Below are positions 37,862 through 45,832 of a stretch of 64,000 nucleotides of DNA, piece after piece (position 1 is the first letter of the stretch; each line of letters begins with the position of its first letter). A program made the position numbers and the translations under genes. The DNA lies in assembly GCF_046054195.1 (NCBI RefSeq), contig NZ_JBEQCS010000002.1, positions 372,001-436,000 on the forward strand, in the 5' to 3' direction. The stretch comes from Celerinatantimonas sp046054195. GTDB taxonomy: Bacteria > Pseudomonadota > Gammaproteobacteria > Enterobacterales > Celerinatantimonadaceae. The notes under the pieces were generated by a model, which was not told the origin of the DNA, ran no database searches, and was given only the letters and a program-made list of their open reading frames with translations.

Positions 37862-38894
37862 TTTTACCTTTTAAAAACTGATAGGCTTTATAGCGATTTT
37901 TAGAACTGTTTTTGGTCTCATTTTTCCATGATTCAATAATTTTATGGTGAACAACTTTCACTTTTTCTACTAACTCATCAAAATCATCACGTTTTTTTGT
38001 TTTATTTAGCTCCTTACTAAACATCAGCATTATTTGCTCCTCAGAGAGTTGCCTTATTTCATATTCTTTTTTTTCTTCTGGGGTCATCATTCGTTCATAA
38101 GATAATTTTTTCAATATAGGAAGCAACTCCAAAGACCCTTTAAAGTATCCATACCCTGCCGATGTCTTCGCCCCAATTCCATTATCAGCTAATGCACAGT
38201 TCAACATGGTTTGACATAAAGCGATATGTTCTGGCTTGCCTTCAATAACAAACAGAAAACTTCCCTGCACAGCCAGTTGATGATTGGGGATGGGGCTGTC
38301 TTTATCCGATGGTTCGGCCTGCCCACCGTTGTAATAAGCTTGGTGATGTGTGGTCACTACATCCAATACAAACGGCTTTGACTCAGTATTCCCTTTCCCA
38401 AAAGGAATCCACCACGCATCATGAAAGATGACCAGCCCAGAAACCCTATTTAACTCATCGCTATCGCGAGTACCAAATAGCTCAGCTATCTCTTGCGGAT
38501 AATCCGCTGTTAAATTTTGCTCGGCCCAAGCACGCACTACACCTTTAACACTGGAACCCGGGATATATGGCATGCCGTAGTTACGACTTAAACTACAGCC
38601 GGTTTCTAACGCACCATTACCTGTTAAGCTAATCAACAAACGCTGTTCCAGAGTCATCACGGTTTGAGAAAAGCGAGCCGAATCCGTAGTTAAGTCGAAC
38701 CAGCGGTTAAAAGCACTCAAGTAAAGCGGCGAAGCCGTGTATTTAGAAATGGCCGTAAGATGGTCAGTTTTTGCCGTACTATTCCCTGTAGGTGGTTCTG
38801 GTAATCCTTTCTGTAGCCATAAACTGGGATTAATAGAATCACTACCTTGTTCACGGAGTAAATCAGTAATCACTTGTCGACGCAAAGGAGTCAT
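37854..38894 (-). CDS. cmr6: Type III-B protein Cmr6
   Basis: Cmr6 is a RAMP-fold subunit at the 3' end of the crRNA backbone of the Cmr complex. The 346-residue product has the family motif TGNGALETGCSLSRNYGMPYIPGSSVKGVVRAWAEQ, split over about residues 93-127, and a C-terminal Gly-rich segment GIGAKTSAGYGYF (about 240-252). A Lys/Glu-rich tail of about 75 residues follows. Its start overlaps the cmr5 stop by 4 bases (ATGA). Confidence 0.93.
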   Translation of the reverse strand: MTPLRRQVITDLLREQGSDSINPSLWLQKGLPEPPTGNSTAKTDHLTAISKYTASPLYLSAFNRWFDLTTDSARFSQTVMTLEQRLLISLTGNGALETGCSLSRNYGMPYIPGSSVKGVVRAWAEQNLTADYPQEIAELFGTRDSDELNRVSGLVIFHDAWWIPFGKGNTESKPFVLDVVTTHHQAYYNGGQAEPSDKDSPIPNHQLAVQGSFLFVIEGKPEHIALCQTMLNCALADNGIGAKTSAGYGYFKGSLELLPILKKLSYERMMTPEEKKEYEIRQLSEEQIMLMFSKELNKTKKRDDFDELVEKVKVVHHKIIESWKNETKNSSKNRYKAYQFLKGKNE

Positions 38895-39340
38895 AACTTA
38901 GCTCCTTCTTTTACGTTAGTTTCACCCTCATTTTCACCTGTAGCATCAAGCTTCAAAACACCTTGCACATAACGGCGTAGCCAGCCAGCAATCTCAAGCG
39001 ATTCACGGGTATAACGCATAACCTGAGTAAGATTAGAATCAATTATTTTTTGATGGAAATCTTCTATTTTTTGAATATTTTTAAAGTCATCATCAATGTT
39101 TCTAAATACTGTGATCAAATGCTCTAGCAATATTTGATGTGCATGCTCTGAGGACGATTTAGCAAGTAAAAAGCCAGTAGCTTGCGGTAAACCATTTTGC
39201 AAAATCATCGCAGGCAGTTTGTGGGCAAGGGTGGCATAATTTTTATTAAGAGCTTTTCCTTCTTTAGAACTTTCATCCGCTTTGAGAGCCACTATCAACG
39301 GATAAGCTGTTTGCGCTATCACCTGGTTTCTTGGGGTCAT
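38891..39340 (-). CDS. cmr5: Type III-B protein Cmr5
   Basis: Cmr5 is the small helical subunit that forms the inner filament along the target RNA. This 149-residue all-helical protein has the family pattern NYATLAHKLPAMILQNGLPQATGFLLAKS and a C-terminal GWLRRYVQGVL helix. It sits between cmr4 (3-base gap) and cmr6 (ATGA overlap). Confidence 0.93.
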   Translation of the reverse strand: MTPRNQVIAQTAYPLIVALKADESSKEGKALNKNYATLAHKLPAMILQNGLPQATGFLLAKSSSEHAHQILLEHLITVFRNIDDDFKNIQKIEDFHQKIIDSNLTQVMRYTRESLEIAGWLRRYVQGVLKLDATGENEGETNVKEGAKL

Positions 39341-39343
39341 ACC

Positions 39344-40186
39344 TTAGTCTCCCTGAGTAAGCAATTGCACTAAACCATTACCAACACCAGCATTACCACC
39401 CATTTGCAATAGCGCTAAATGAGCATGTTTTTGGAACTGAGCTGTATATTCGGCTGAATATCCTTTTGTATGCTCATTAAAGCTATAGCTTCCCCACAAG
39501 ACGCTTTCTGCTGGTAGGCTTTCTTCTGTCCAGAGGGCCCCCTCGGCTACCACACCAGTCTCTTGATCCATTCGAATACGCGTGCGTACTTCCGTTGCCG
39601 TTTCGGCTAAATAAGAAAAGACATCATCAGGTAAAATAACAAAATGCTTTTTAAAATCCTGCTGAGCTTCAGTGTCACTGGCATAAATAACTTGTGATAG
39701 CTGTTCTGCCCATTCTTGCGCCGACTCATCTGACTGCGCATCAATATCTAACTCTTCGAGAACCACCTTCTTATTAACAAGAATTTGGCTATCACTCGAG
39801 CAAATCGCTTGCCCTAATTTTGATATGGATAGTTTTAACACCATTTCCTTTTTATACCGGCGCAAAATAAATGGGCAGGTCGCATAAGCGACAATGCCAT
39901 ACACGCTGCGAACTGGCAGTACTAAAAGGTGCGCATCGGTTACTGACAGCGCACCAGCAAAATTATCAGTGCCATCCACCTGACCAAACAATGATCGCGT
40001 CAATTCTGATGCTGAATCATCTGTAGATAAATGAGCCCGTAATACACCACGAATAGTTGCTCCAGGAACAATCGGTAAATTGGTTGCTCGTTCACGAATA
40101 ATAGGTTGATCGACAATCCCGACTGATTGCCCGGAACCACAGTGCAAAATCGTTTGACTGATGAGATGATATGTATGAAAAGACAT
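39344..40186 (-). CDS. cmr4: Type III-B backbone RNase Cmr4
   Basis: Cmr4 repeats along the crRNA and cuts target RNA every six bases. The 280-residue product begins with the conserved HTYHLISQTILHCGSGQS followed by GIVDQPIIRE. The catalytic Asp in VDQP is at residue 26, the same number as in the characterised Pyrococcus enzyme. Target-RNA cleavage should therefore be active. It lies 14 bases downstream of cmr3, with AAGGAACT before its ATG. Confidence 0.95.
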   Translation of the reverse strand: MSFHTYHLISQTILHCGSGQSVGIVDQPIIRERATNLPIVPGATIRGVLRAHLSTDDSASELTRSLFGQVDGTDNFAGALSVTDAHLLVLPVRSVYGIVAYATCPFILRRYKKEMVLKLSISKLGQAICSSDSQILVNKKVVLEELDIDAQSDESAQEWAEQLSQVIYASDTEAQQDFKKHFVILPDDVFSYLAETATEVRTRIRMDQETGVVAEGALWTEESLPAESVLWGSYSFNEHTKGYSAEYTAQFQKHAHLALLQMGGNAGVGNGLVQLLTQGD

Positions 40187-40200
40187 TACGAGTTCCTTAC

Positions 40201-41370
40201 TTAATCCTGTGTTTCATGCCATGAATATGCCATAGGTAATGCGAGTCCAAAGCCATTTGAGTTGTGTTGAGTACCATCACACAGATGCGCCATCCACAAA
40301 CGTGCTAATTCTTGTTTTGTTGCTGTACCAGGAACAATTTCAAACCAGTAAGTAGCACCTGCAGGGATCATCAGTTCAGTTGCCCGTGGTTTATTAATTG
40401 CCAAATCCCACCCAGATTGAGGTGTCCAACGTTCTAGTGCGGCGGCCTTAAGTTTCAACTGCAAGGTCTGACAACCAGGAGGCGTTCCAATCAAAGAATC
40501 TTCGTTTATCCATTTAGGCCGCCACCCTTGTGCAAATATGGTTGGAGTTAAAAATGTCAGTGTTAATCCACCAGCTTTGATCATATCTTGGCCATGATCT
40601 GAAGGACACGTTGGCCACAGTTCGCATGGTTGGATCTCAGCTAACCGGCGCTCCCCACCTAAGTTCATCGCTTTTAACGTCACATCACCATCAATGCCCG
40701 CAAGAATGGAAACCTTCTCATTCGGGAAACTAGCTGCACAATCTGGCTGTTGCCACATAGTCAGCCCCGCTGTTTGAAAAATCTGTCCCTCTACAGAATT
40801 AAGCGTTTTATTATCCCGTTCAATATGTGTGCGAACATCCGGTTCGGTTGGTGTCCAGCCATTTTTCACGACATCTTTAAATGAAGGAACGTTACCGGTT
40901 CGCCAAGCAAGCAAATCTTTCAATGCCCACCAGCGGGGACCTTTCACGGGCTTACCGTTGATGTTTTGTGATAAAAAGAGAGGCAACAATCCCTTGGGTA
41001 GATCGCAGCCATCCTCTTCGCCAAGCTCTAAAGGCTGCATTCCAACAATAATGGTTTCACCCTCAAAGCGAAAATATTGCGCATCTGTTGGTTTAGGTAC
41101 CAAAATATTCGCTTCGCTTAACTCGTTAACGGATGTATCTTTCGGAATTTTTACCGCTAAAGGTCCAGTCACTGAACATTCAAAAAGTTGCTTGATATGC
41201 GCCTTATTATCGAAGTTCATTCCTTGGCTTCGGGCATAGACATTACGCAAGGCCCCGGCAATCGTTGATGGGGGTGGAAATTTTGCAGCATCAGCATCAG
41301 AGATTGCTTCGAATGGCCGACTAGAGCGGATAATCAGGGGATCGCGAGGACTCAATAAAAAATAATTCAT
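40201..41370 (-). CDS. cmr3: Type III-B protein Cmr3
   Basis: Cmr3 binds the crRNA 5' handle together with Cas10. The 389-residue protein starts MNYFLLSPRDPLIIRSSRPF and has the conserved FPPPSTIAGALRN motif. The start is the ATG at 41370, overlapping the cmr2 stop as ATGA; the frame extends 16 codons further without a better site. In this locus Cmr3 would have to accept the I-F handle CTTAGAAA, instead of the common type III handle ending GAAAC/G. Confidence 0.93.
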   Translation of the reverse strand: MNYFLLSPRDPLIIRSSRPFEAISDADAAKFPPPSTIAGALRNVYARSQGMNFDNKAHIKQLFECSVTGPLAVKIPKDTSVNELSEANILVPKPTDAQYFRFEGETIIVGMQPLELGEEDGCDLPKGLLPLFLSQNINGKPVKGPRWWALKDLLAWRTGNVPSFKDVVKNGWTPTEPDVRTHIERDNKTLNSVEGQIFQTAGLTMWQQPDCAASFPNEKVSILAGIDGDVTLKAMNLGGERRLAEIQPCELWPTCPSDHGQDMIKAGGLTLTFLTPTIFAQGWRPKWINEDSLIGTPPGCQTLQLKLKAAALERWTPQSGWDLAINKPRATELMIPAGATYWFEIVPGTATKQELARLWMAHLCDGTQHNSNGFGLALPMAYSWHETQD

Positions 41371-43211
41371 AAGGTATCTCCTTCCCCCAAATCCGCAGTG
41401 GTTGTCGCCGATAACCAACGCGCAATACGCAGCATATTTGCCAGTTCATCCAGCGGCTGAGACTGTGCTTGCTCATGTAATTGTTGTTTGAGCGATTCGA
41501 CTTGTTGTATATATGTGCGGCCCTCTTTGTCGTTCACATCAATACTGTTAAGATTTTCTTCAGAGTATTGATGAGCAAATGAGGCACGCGCAAGCATGCG
41601 CTCAAGTTCACTGAGGCGAATGCCCGCTCCGACATTTTCATCCACTTTTTCTTTATCATTTGTCCAACTAAGGCGCTGCGCCATAGTCAATACATCCTGC
41701 ATAATGCGCGTCGGCAATAAACCGTTTCTGAATCCAGCCACAAAATTATTCAAAGCAGCCATAGTATTGGCATCATCCCAACAACAACGCCAAGACACTT
41801 CAAAACCGGAACGGATCCCCAATACGATTGCTAATGCATTTCTGGGCTTCACTAATCCATCACCTTTCGCTAATTTTTCAGCTTGAATTGCTCGGTGACG
41901 AAGCTGCCGCATCGGTTGGACAAAATGGCCAATCGCCAGCCCAACCGATAACGTTGGAGGAGACACGACTTTGAGATCTAGCTTAGAAATCACAGCAGTC
42001 ATCTTTTCGTCAAACATCTTCGCCAGCTCTTGAGCACAAACTAAAGATGAGTTCAGTGGGACAAAGGCTAAAATATCATCGCCTCCGGTATAAATTGCAT
42101 GACCACCATGATCTCTTATGACTGTTCGCACTTCAGTTGCAAATTGATGTAACGCCTTGGATATTTGGATGGAATGCTCTTTACTATCAGCCTTTGAAAG
42201 TAGCTCCCCCATACGGTCGCCATCGGCTTTAAGTAATACCCCGTAAGGCACTGGGGAACCTGACTCTTTACCAATATTAGACAAGCAGTTGAGAAGATTT
42301 TGTCTAACCTCTTGATCTAAATCTTTCTCCTGTTCAATACGACTAGAAAAGAGATATTCGCCATCATAAGAGAAATTTATATAACAGTCGTTATTGCCAA
42401 CAACTCGCGTTGCCACGCCCGCCTTAATACAAGGTTGATAACATTGTTTAAGGGAGCCGATTTGCTGATCACTTAAAGTGGCTAACCAAGGTTCTGCAAC
42501 TACGCGTGAAAACGGCGTAAATTGCTCAAAGTGCCCCGCTTTGCGCTTAATCAGGCCTAAAATATCCAGCTCTTCACGCTCACTCAAGCGTAGTTGATGC
42601 CTTAGCCCCTGCTGCTTCACCTTATCAGTCAGAGTATTATTTGCCCCATCCAATGTAGATTTGAAAAAGCCACTTTTCGTATCTTGAATAGGCAAGAAAT
42701 TTTTAGTTTGCTTGCGTGCTGCGAGCAGCTTACCCAAACGTTTAGAGGCGTCGCCGTACTTGTTTGGCTCAAGTTTTACCCAGGCAGCGTAGGTTTCGAG
42801 AATATCGTGCTTTTGCTGCTCAAAACGTTCATTATCAATGGCGAATTCTGAAAGCTTACTTTTTACGGTATTAATAAGGTCGTCTAGACGCTGAGCTGCC
42901 GCATGTTTCGCATCGTCAACAATACAACGTACCTGCTCAGCATTGTCGGCTTGAATCACTACTCGAATCACATTGGCGATATTGGCTTCGATAACTATCT
43001 TAGGATCCGAAGAATCAGGATCTTGAGGTTTTAACTCTTCATCTGGGCTTGGAAAAACCAGACAACCATTTTGCGCTTGATGTAATTTCAGTGCCACTGC
43101 CCGAGAAACTTCTGATAACAACCACGACCCACACCATAGATCTTGGCTGCGCCGCCCTGCTTCGATAAAGCTTTGTACCGGACCAATGCTAATGGCCACT
43201 AAATAGTCCAT
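41367..43211 (-). CDS. cmr2: Type III-B large subunit Cmr2 (Cas10), no HD domain
   Basis: Cas10 makes cyclic oligoadenylates (or a related nucleotide signal) when the complex binds target RNA. The 614-residue protein starts directly with the first palm domain (VAISIGPVQSFIEAGRRSQDLWCGSWLLSEVS), so the N-terminal HD nuclease domain is absent. The second palm carries the intact signalling motif YTGGDDILAF (GGDD about residues 376-379), and a helical D4 domain follows. A Cys pair in the centre (about 310-330 region) is less clear. DNA cleavage through HD is therefore not expected, whereas messenger synthesis is. It lies 2 bases after cmr1. Confidence 0.95.
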   Translation of the reverse strand: MDYLVAISIGPVQSFIEAGRRSQDLWCGSWLLSEVSRAVALKLHQAQNGCLVFPSPDEELKPQDPDSSDPKIVIEANIANVIRVVIQADNAEQVRCIVDDAKHAAAQRLDDLINTVKSKLSEFAIDNERFEQQKHDILETYAAWVKLEPNKYGDASKRLGKLLAARKQTKNFLPIQDTKSGFFKSTLDGANNTLTDKVKQQGLRHQLRLSEREELDILGLIKRKAGHFEQFTPFSRVVAEPWLATLSDQQIGSLKQCYQPCIKAGVATRVVGNNDCYINFSYDGEYLFSSRIEQEKDLDQEVRQNLLNCLSNIGKESGSPVPYGVLLKADGDRMGELLSKADSKEHSIQISKALHQFATEVRTVIRDHGGHAIYTGGDDILAFVPLNSSLVCAQELAKMFDEKMTAVISKLDLKVVSPPTLSVGLAIGHFVQPMRQLRHRAIQAEKLAKGDGLVKPRNALAIVLGIRSGFEVSWRCCWDDANTMAALNNFVAGFRNGLLPTRIMQDVLTMAQRLSWTNDKEKVDENVGAGIRLSELERMLARASFAHQYSEENLNSIDVNDKEGRTYIQQVESLKQQLHEQAQSQPLDELANMLRIARWLSATTTADLGEGDTL

Positions 43212-43213
43212 GG

Positions 43214-44443
43214 TTAATGTCCTTTTTCAAAATAGTCAAGAAAAGCGGAAAGAGGATCTGGCCCATTTTCTGGATCATCGGCGCGAAGCTTATCCCCATA
43301 TGCCATTGGGCGAATGGCTGTAGCCGCTTTTTGTCTGGCCACTCTGTCAACTGGCCAAATTTGAAGTGATGCTTTTTGTTTTTCTGGCTTCGGAGTGAGT
43401 TCTAGCTCTTCTGTTAACGCTTCTTGCCATTTTGGTAGTAACAGCGCCACGGCTTTCCATTCGGTATCGTGCCCATAAGGTCTCAAAATCAGAGGACTAG
43501 CCATTCGCTTACTATTAATAGGTTTTAAATCTGTTTTTACTGGTTCACCATTCCCTACCAGCTTCAACGTAATAGGCAAACCAAATGCAGCACGAGCAAA
43601 TATATTACCCGCCTTATGCCTTGGAACATGGCCCCCATTTGCATCTTTTCCCGTCAACCTTCGAAGTGCATCTGGTTCCGGCCAAAAACTTCGCCCGGCT
43701 TTTCCCGATGAATTATTTCGACCCGAGCCAGCCTTTTGACGAAATTCAAATATTCTTTCTGAAGAATATTTCCAAGATTCCTGAGCGCTCCTATGTATTT
43801 CATTAGACAATACAAAGCGAAGTGCCTTAGTATCTACACGTTTAAATACACTATGCTCGGCAGTAATAAGTTCTACATTTTCAATACTAATCGCACCAAA
43901 CCCTCTGCGAGTTCGTCCTCCAATACCTCCAAAAGAAGCCCACCAGCTTACGGCTTCTTTAACTTCTTTTTTTACAGTCTCACCGCAGCGAACTTGTAAG
44001 GTAAACTTAAAACCATCCTTCAACCAATCTACAGGGCCATTAATGCTGGCAGAGCCAAAAATATATTTAATACCGCCAGTATAGGAATCTGATTTTACGA
44101 GATCATTATCCACTACTGATTTAGTTTGAACCTTAATCTCTACCTGGCTCGCTTTAGCGCCTTCATCCCCAATCCCACCCCAAATCGCGGTTTCTCTATC
44201 GAACATCTCTTTGGGGCTATTAAAAGGGCCACAGGCGATACGCCACCAAAAACGAAGTTGCCCTCGAATCGAGCTAGCGCGGATTGGCATTTCCTTATCA
44301 ACTTCGCCAGCCTTCACGCCACCACCATACATGGGGGTAACCAATGTACACTGGTATGTCTGCCAGCTTTGATCATCTGGTAAATCATCCAGTGCTTTTT
44401 TCAAATCATCAAATTCGTCAGTTGTCTTTTGCCTTCTCATCAT
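43214..44443 (-). CDS. cmr1: Type III-B protein Cmr1
   Basis: Cmr1 is a RAMP subunit that caps the 3' end of the crRNA-target duplex. This 409-residue protein has the family start TYQCTLVTPMYGGG and IRASSIRGQLRFWWRIACG, a Gly-rich loop GGIGGRTRRGFGAI, and a C-terminal RAMP half. The start is one of two adjacent ATGs (44443 or 44440) behind AAAAGGAATTG; the frame also overlaps the short cas6f upstream. It is the second gene of the cmr operon. Confidence 0.93.
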   Translation of the reverse strand: MMRRQKTTDEFDDLKKALDDLPDDQSWQTYQCTLVTPMYGGGVKAGEVDKEMPIRASSIRGQLRFWWRIACGPFNSPKEMFDRETAIWGGIGDEGAKASQVEIKVQTKSVVDNDLVKSDSYTGGIKYIFGSASINGPVDWLKDGFKFTLQVRCGETVKKEVKEAVSWWASFGGIGGRTRRGFGAISIENVELITAEHSVFKRVDTKALRFVLSNEIHRSAQESWKYSSERIFEFRQKAGSGRNNSSGKAGRSFWPEPDALRRLTGKDANGGHVPRHKAGNIFARAAFGLPITLKLVGNGEPVKTDLKPINSKRMASPLILRPYGHDTEWKAVALLLPKWQEALTEELELTPKPEKQKASLQIWPVDRVARQKAATAIRPMAYGDKLRADDPENGPDPLSAFLDYFEKGH

Positions 44444-44457
44444 CAATTCCTTTTTGA

Positions 44458-44808
44458 TTAAAACCAAGGGACACGGGAAGTCTGGCTCAGGCCATATTTT
44501 GAAAAGGTCGGGTTATTAGTCATCGCCTCACATAGCGTCTGTCGAATAAACAGCCGAAATCGCTGGCCGGTCGAGTGGCTATTCAGTTGAATACTGGGTA
44601 AACAAAGCCACTGTAGCGCAGACCGTTCACCATGAATACGCAGCATATCCCCGGGGTGTTGCGCAGATAAATGTGGAAAGCTGACCCCAATATTTCCCGT
44701 TGATGAAGCGACCAGTGCTCGATGCAATTTACTAAATAGCGCACTCATCAATTGCAAGGCTGAAGACTCTGGATCGGGTAATAATGTTATCTCCAGATAA
44801 TGATCCAT
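44458..44808 (-). CDS. Cas6f (Csy4) with large internal deletion
   Basis: This 116-residue protein matches both ends of Csy4 but lacks about 70 residues in the middle. It starts MDHYLEITLLPDPE, keeps the catalytic His at residue 29 (KLHRAL), and reads on to GDMLRIHGERSALQWL. It then jumps to STGQRFRLFIR and ends TFSKYGLSQTSRVPWF. The deleted part contains the Arg-rich helix that grips the repeat hairpin in Pseudomonas Csy4, while the active-site Ser and Tyr region remains. The deletion keeps the frame. Its retained parts are closer to canonical Csy4 than the complete copy at 36682. GGAG precedes the ATG at 44808. It is the first gene of the cmr operon, so it may be expressed, but repeat cleavage is doubtful. 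Confidence 0.85.
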   Translation of the reverse strand: MDHYLEITLLPDPESSALQLMSALFSKLHRALVASSTGNIGVSFPHLSAQHPGDMLRIHGERSALQWLCLPSIQLNSHSTGQRFRLFIRQTLCEAMTNNPTFSKYGLSQTSRVPWF

Positions 44809-44958
44809 CACACATCTCCATCCGTCATCAAATCGCTGTATTTAAAATTAACGAAGGATGATGATACATCAGTTAGTTTCTTTTTTGCTGACTTTTGATT
44901 TTTTTGTGAGTAAAAGCATCACCCTTTGATTTTTCCCACAAAAAGTATGAATCATAAA
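44809..44958. other. Spacer between array B and the cmr operon
   Basis: This 150-base AT-rich stretch has no gene. It should contain the cmr operon promoter unless transcription continues from array B. I see T-rich tracts but no unambiguous promoter or terminator. Confidence 0.4.
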
Positions 44959-45226
44959 AAAATAAGCTGCCTGTGCGGCAGTGAACAAGCCATTGAATTG
45001 TCGCAGTATAAAACCAGATTTCTAAGCTGCCTGTGCGGCAGTGAACATACAGGGTTGGCAGAAATTCTGGAAATGAACTTTCTAAGCTGCCTGTGCGGCA
45101 GTGAACAGAAAAAAGAGCCAGTGTCAGTCGAACTCGGCTTTCTAAGCTGCCTGTGCGGCAGTGAACACCCGAACAATTCTAATATAAATGCTTCGGAGTT
45201 TCTAAGCTGCCTGTGCGGCAGTGAAC
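44959..45226 (-). CRISPR. CRISPR array B, type I-F repeats
   Basis: Five 28-nt repeats (starts at 44959, 45019, 45079, 45139, 45199) and four 32-nt spacers, with the same repeat sequence as array A. The leftmost repeat has lost its outer four bases (AAAA for TTTC on the plus strand), marking it as leader-distal. Transcription is leftward from leader B, in the same direction as the cmr operon. None of its four spacers is shared with array A. Confidence 0.97.
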
Positions 45227-45362
45227 AATAAAAATATCATATAAAGCTGAACAATTGCAGGAAGTTACTAATAAAAATCCCTTTTTACCTTGTTTAAAAG
45301 TGGAAAATGCAACTATATGTTTTTGCTATATTTTTAAAGAACGAAAAAATAAAGGGTCAAAA
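45227..45362 (-). promoter_or_regulatory. CRISPR leader B
   Basis: This leader of about 130 bases is homologous to leader A. It starts CCCTTTATTTTTTCGTTCTT on the minus strand and shares CTTTAAAAA, AAGGTAAAAA and the last bases TTTTTATT before the first repeat. The similarity continues slightly past the outer edge into what is the stop-codon region of cas6f at array A (TTTTAA there, TTTTGA here). Confidence 0.75.
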
Positions 45363-45590
45363 CTTGGTTCTTTGGCTCAACAATCCGATCTATACCACTA
45401 TGAAAATAACCTGTCGATGATGATAGGAACTAATCCCATGATCAGTATCTGAATAGCTTGGGAAATGCTGTTTATCTCATTTGAGTTTTGCCTACCCAAA
45501 ACAGTAACTCAAAATGGCACATTGACGTCACGAAAAGCACAGTTCAAAAATAAAAACTATAAAAAATTAATTGGTTATAGATGAATCGTG
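45363..45590. other. Gap right of leader B, no intact gene
   Basis: No intact gene is seen. The first dozen bases next to leader B resemble the 3' end of a cas6f gene in decayed form; the rest up to 45590 shows nothing I can identify. Confidence 0.35.
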
Positions 45591-45617
45591 GCGGGTTCAA
45601 CTCCCCCAGCTCCACCA
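45591..45617 (+). repeat. 3' end fragment of ssrA (tmRNA), probable att relic
   Basis: GCGGGTTCAACTCCC followed by CCAGCTCCACCA reproduces the T-arm and acceptor 3' end of tmRNA, with one G missing after the CTCCC. No remainder of ssrA precedes it. Such isolated 3' ends are typical of attachment sites left by elements that integrate into ssrA. It probably marks the right edge of the CRISPR-bearing island. Confidence 0.7.
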
Positions 45618-45710
45618 TTATTTAGTAATACCCCTACTTTTTATTATTACCTACCAACAGTTCCTAGTTTAAACGACGTCAAAATTTATCCCATCACTCA
45701 AAAAATTAAA

Positions 45711-45725
45711 TGATAATAATTTTCA
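45711..45725. promoter_or_regulatory. Fur box
   Basis: TGATAAT-A-ATTTTCA matches the Fur 7-1-7 consensus TGATAAT-N-ATTATCA at all but one position. It lies about 110 bases upstream of the siderophore receptor gene and implies iron repression. Confidence 0.8.
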
Positions 45726-45832
45726 TTTGCATTTTTATTAACATTTATGCAAACTACCTCTTTACATATCTTTACGTTACCAAACACAAGCTAACTTTCT
45801 AAACCTCGTAACAAGGACATTGTGAGACGATT

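Noticed and set aside
44926..45231. An open frame of about 100 residues with the repeating peptide FLSCLCGSEQ
   Set aside because: It is the translation of CRISPR repeats in array B; the 60-base period keeps the frame open. The same applies to frames at 36202-36596 in array A and 44952-45176 on the other strand.
45591..45617. A copy of the tRNA-Ser 3' end as right attachment site
   Set aside because: The sequence matches the tmRNA 3' end far better than the tRNA-Ser end; only the generic T-loop and CCA parts agree with tRNA-Ser.
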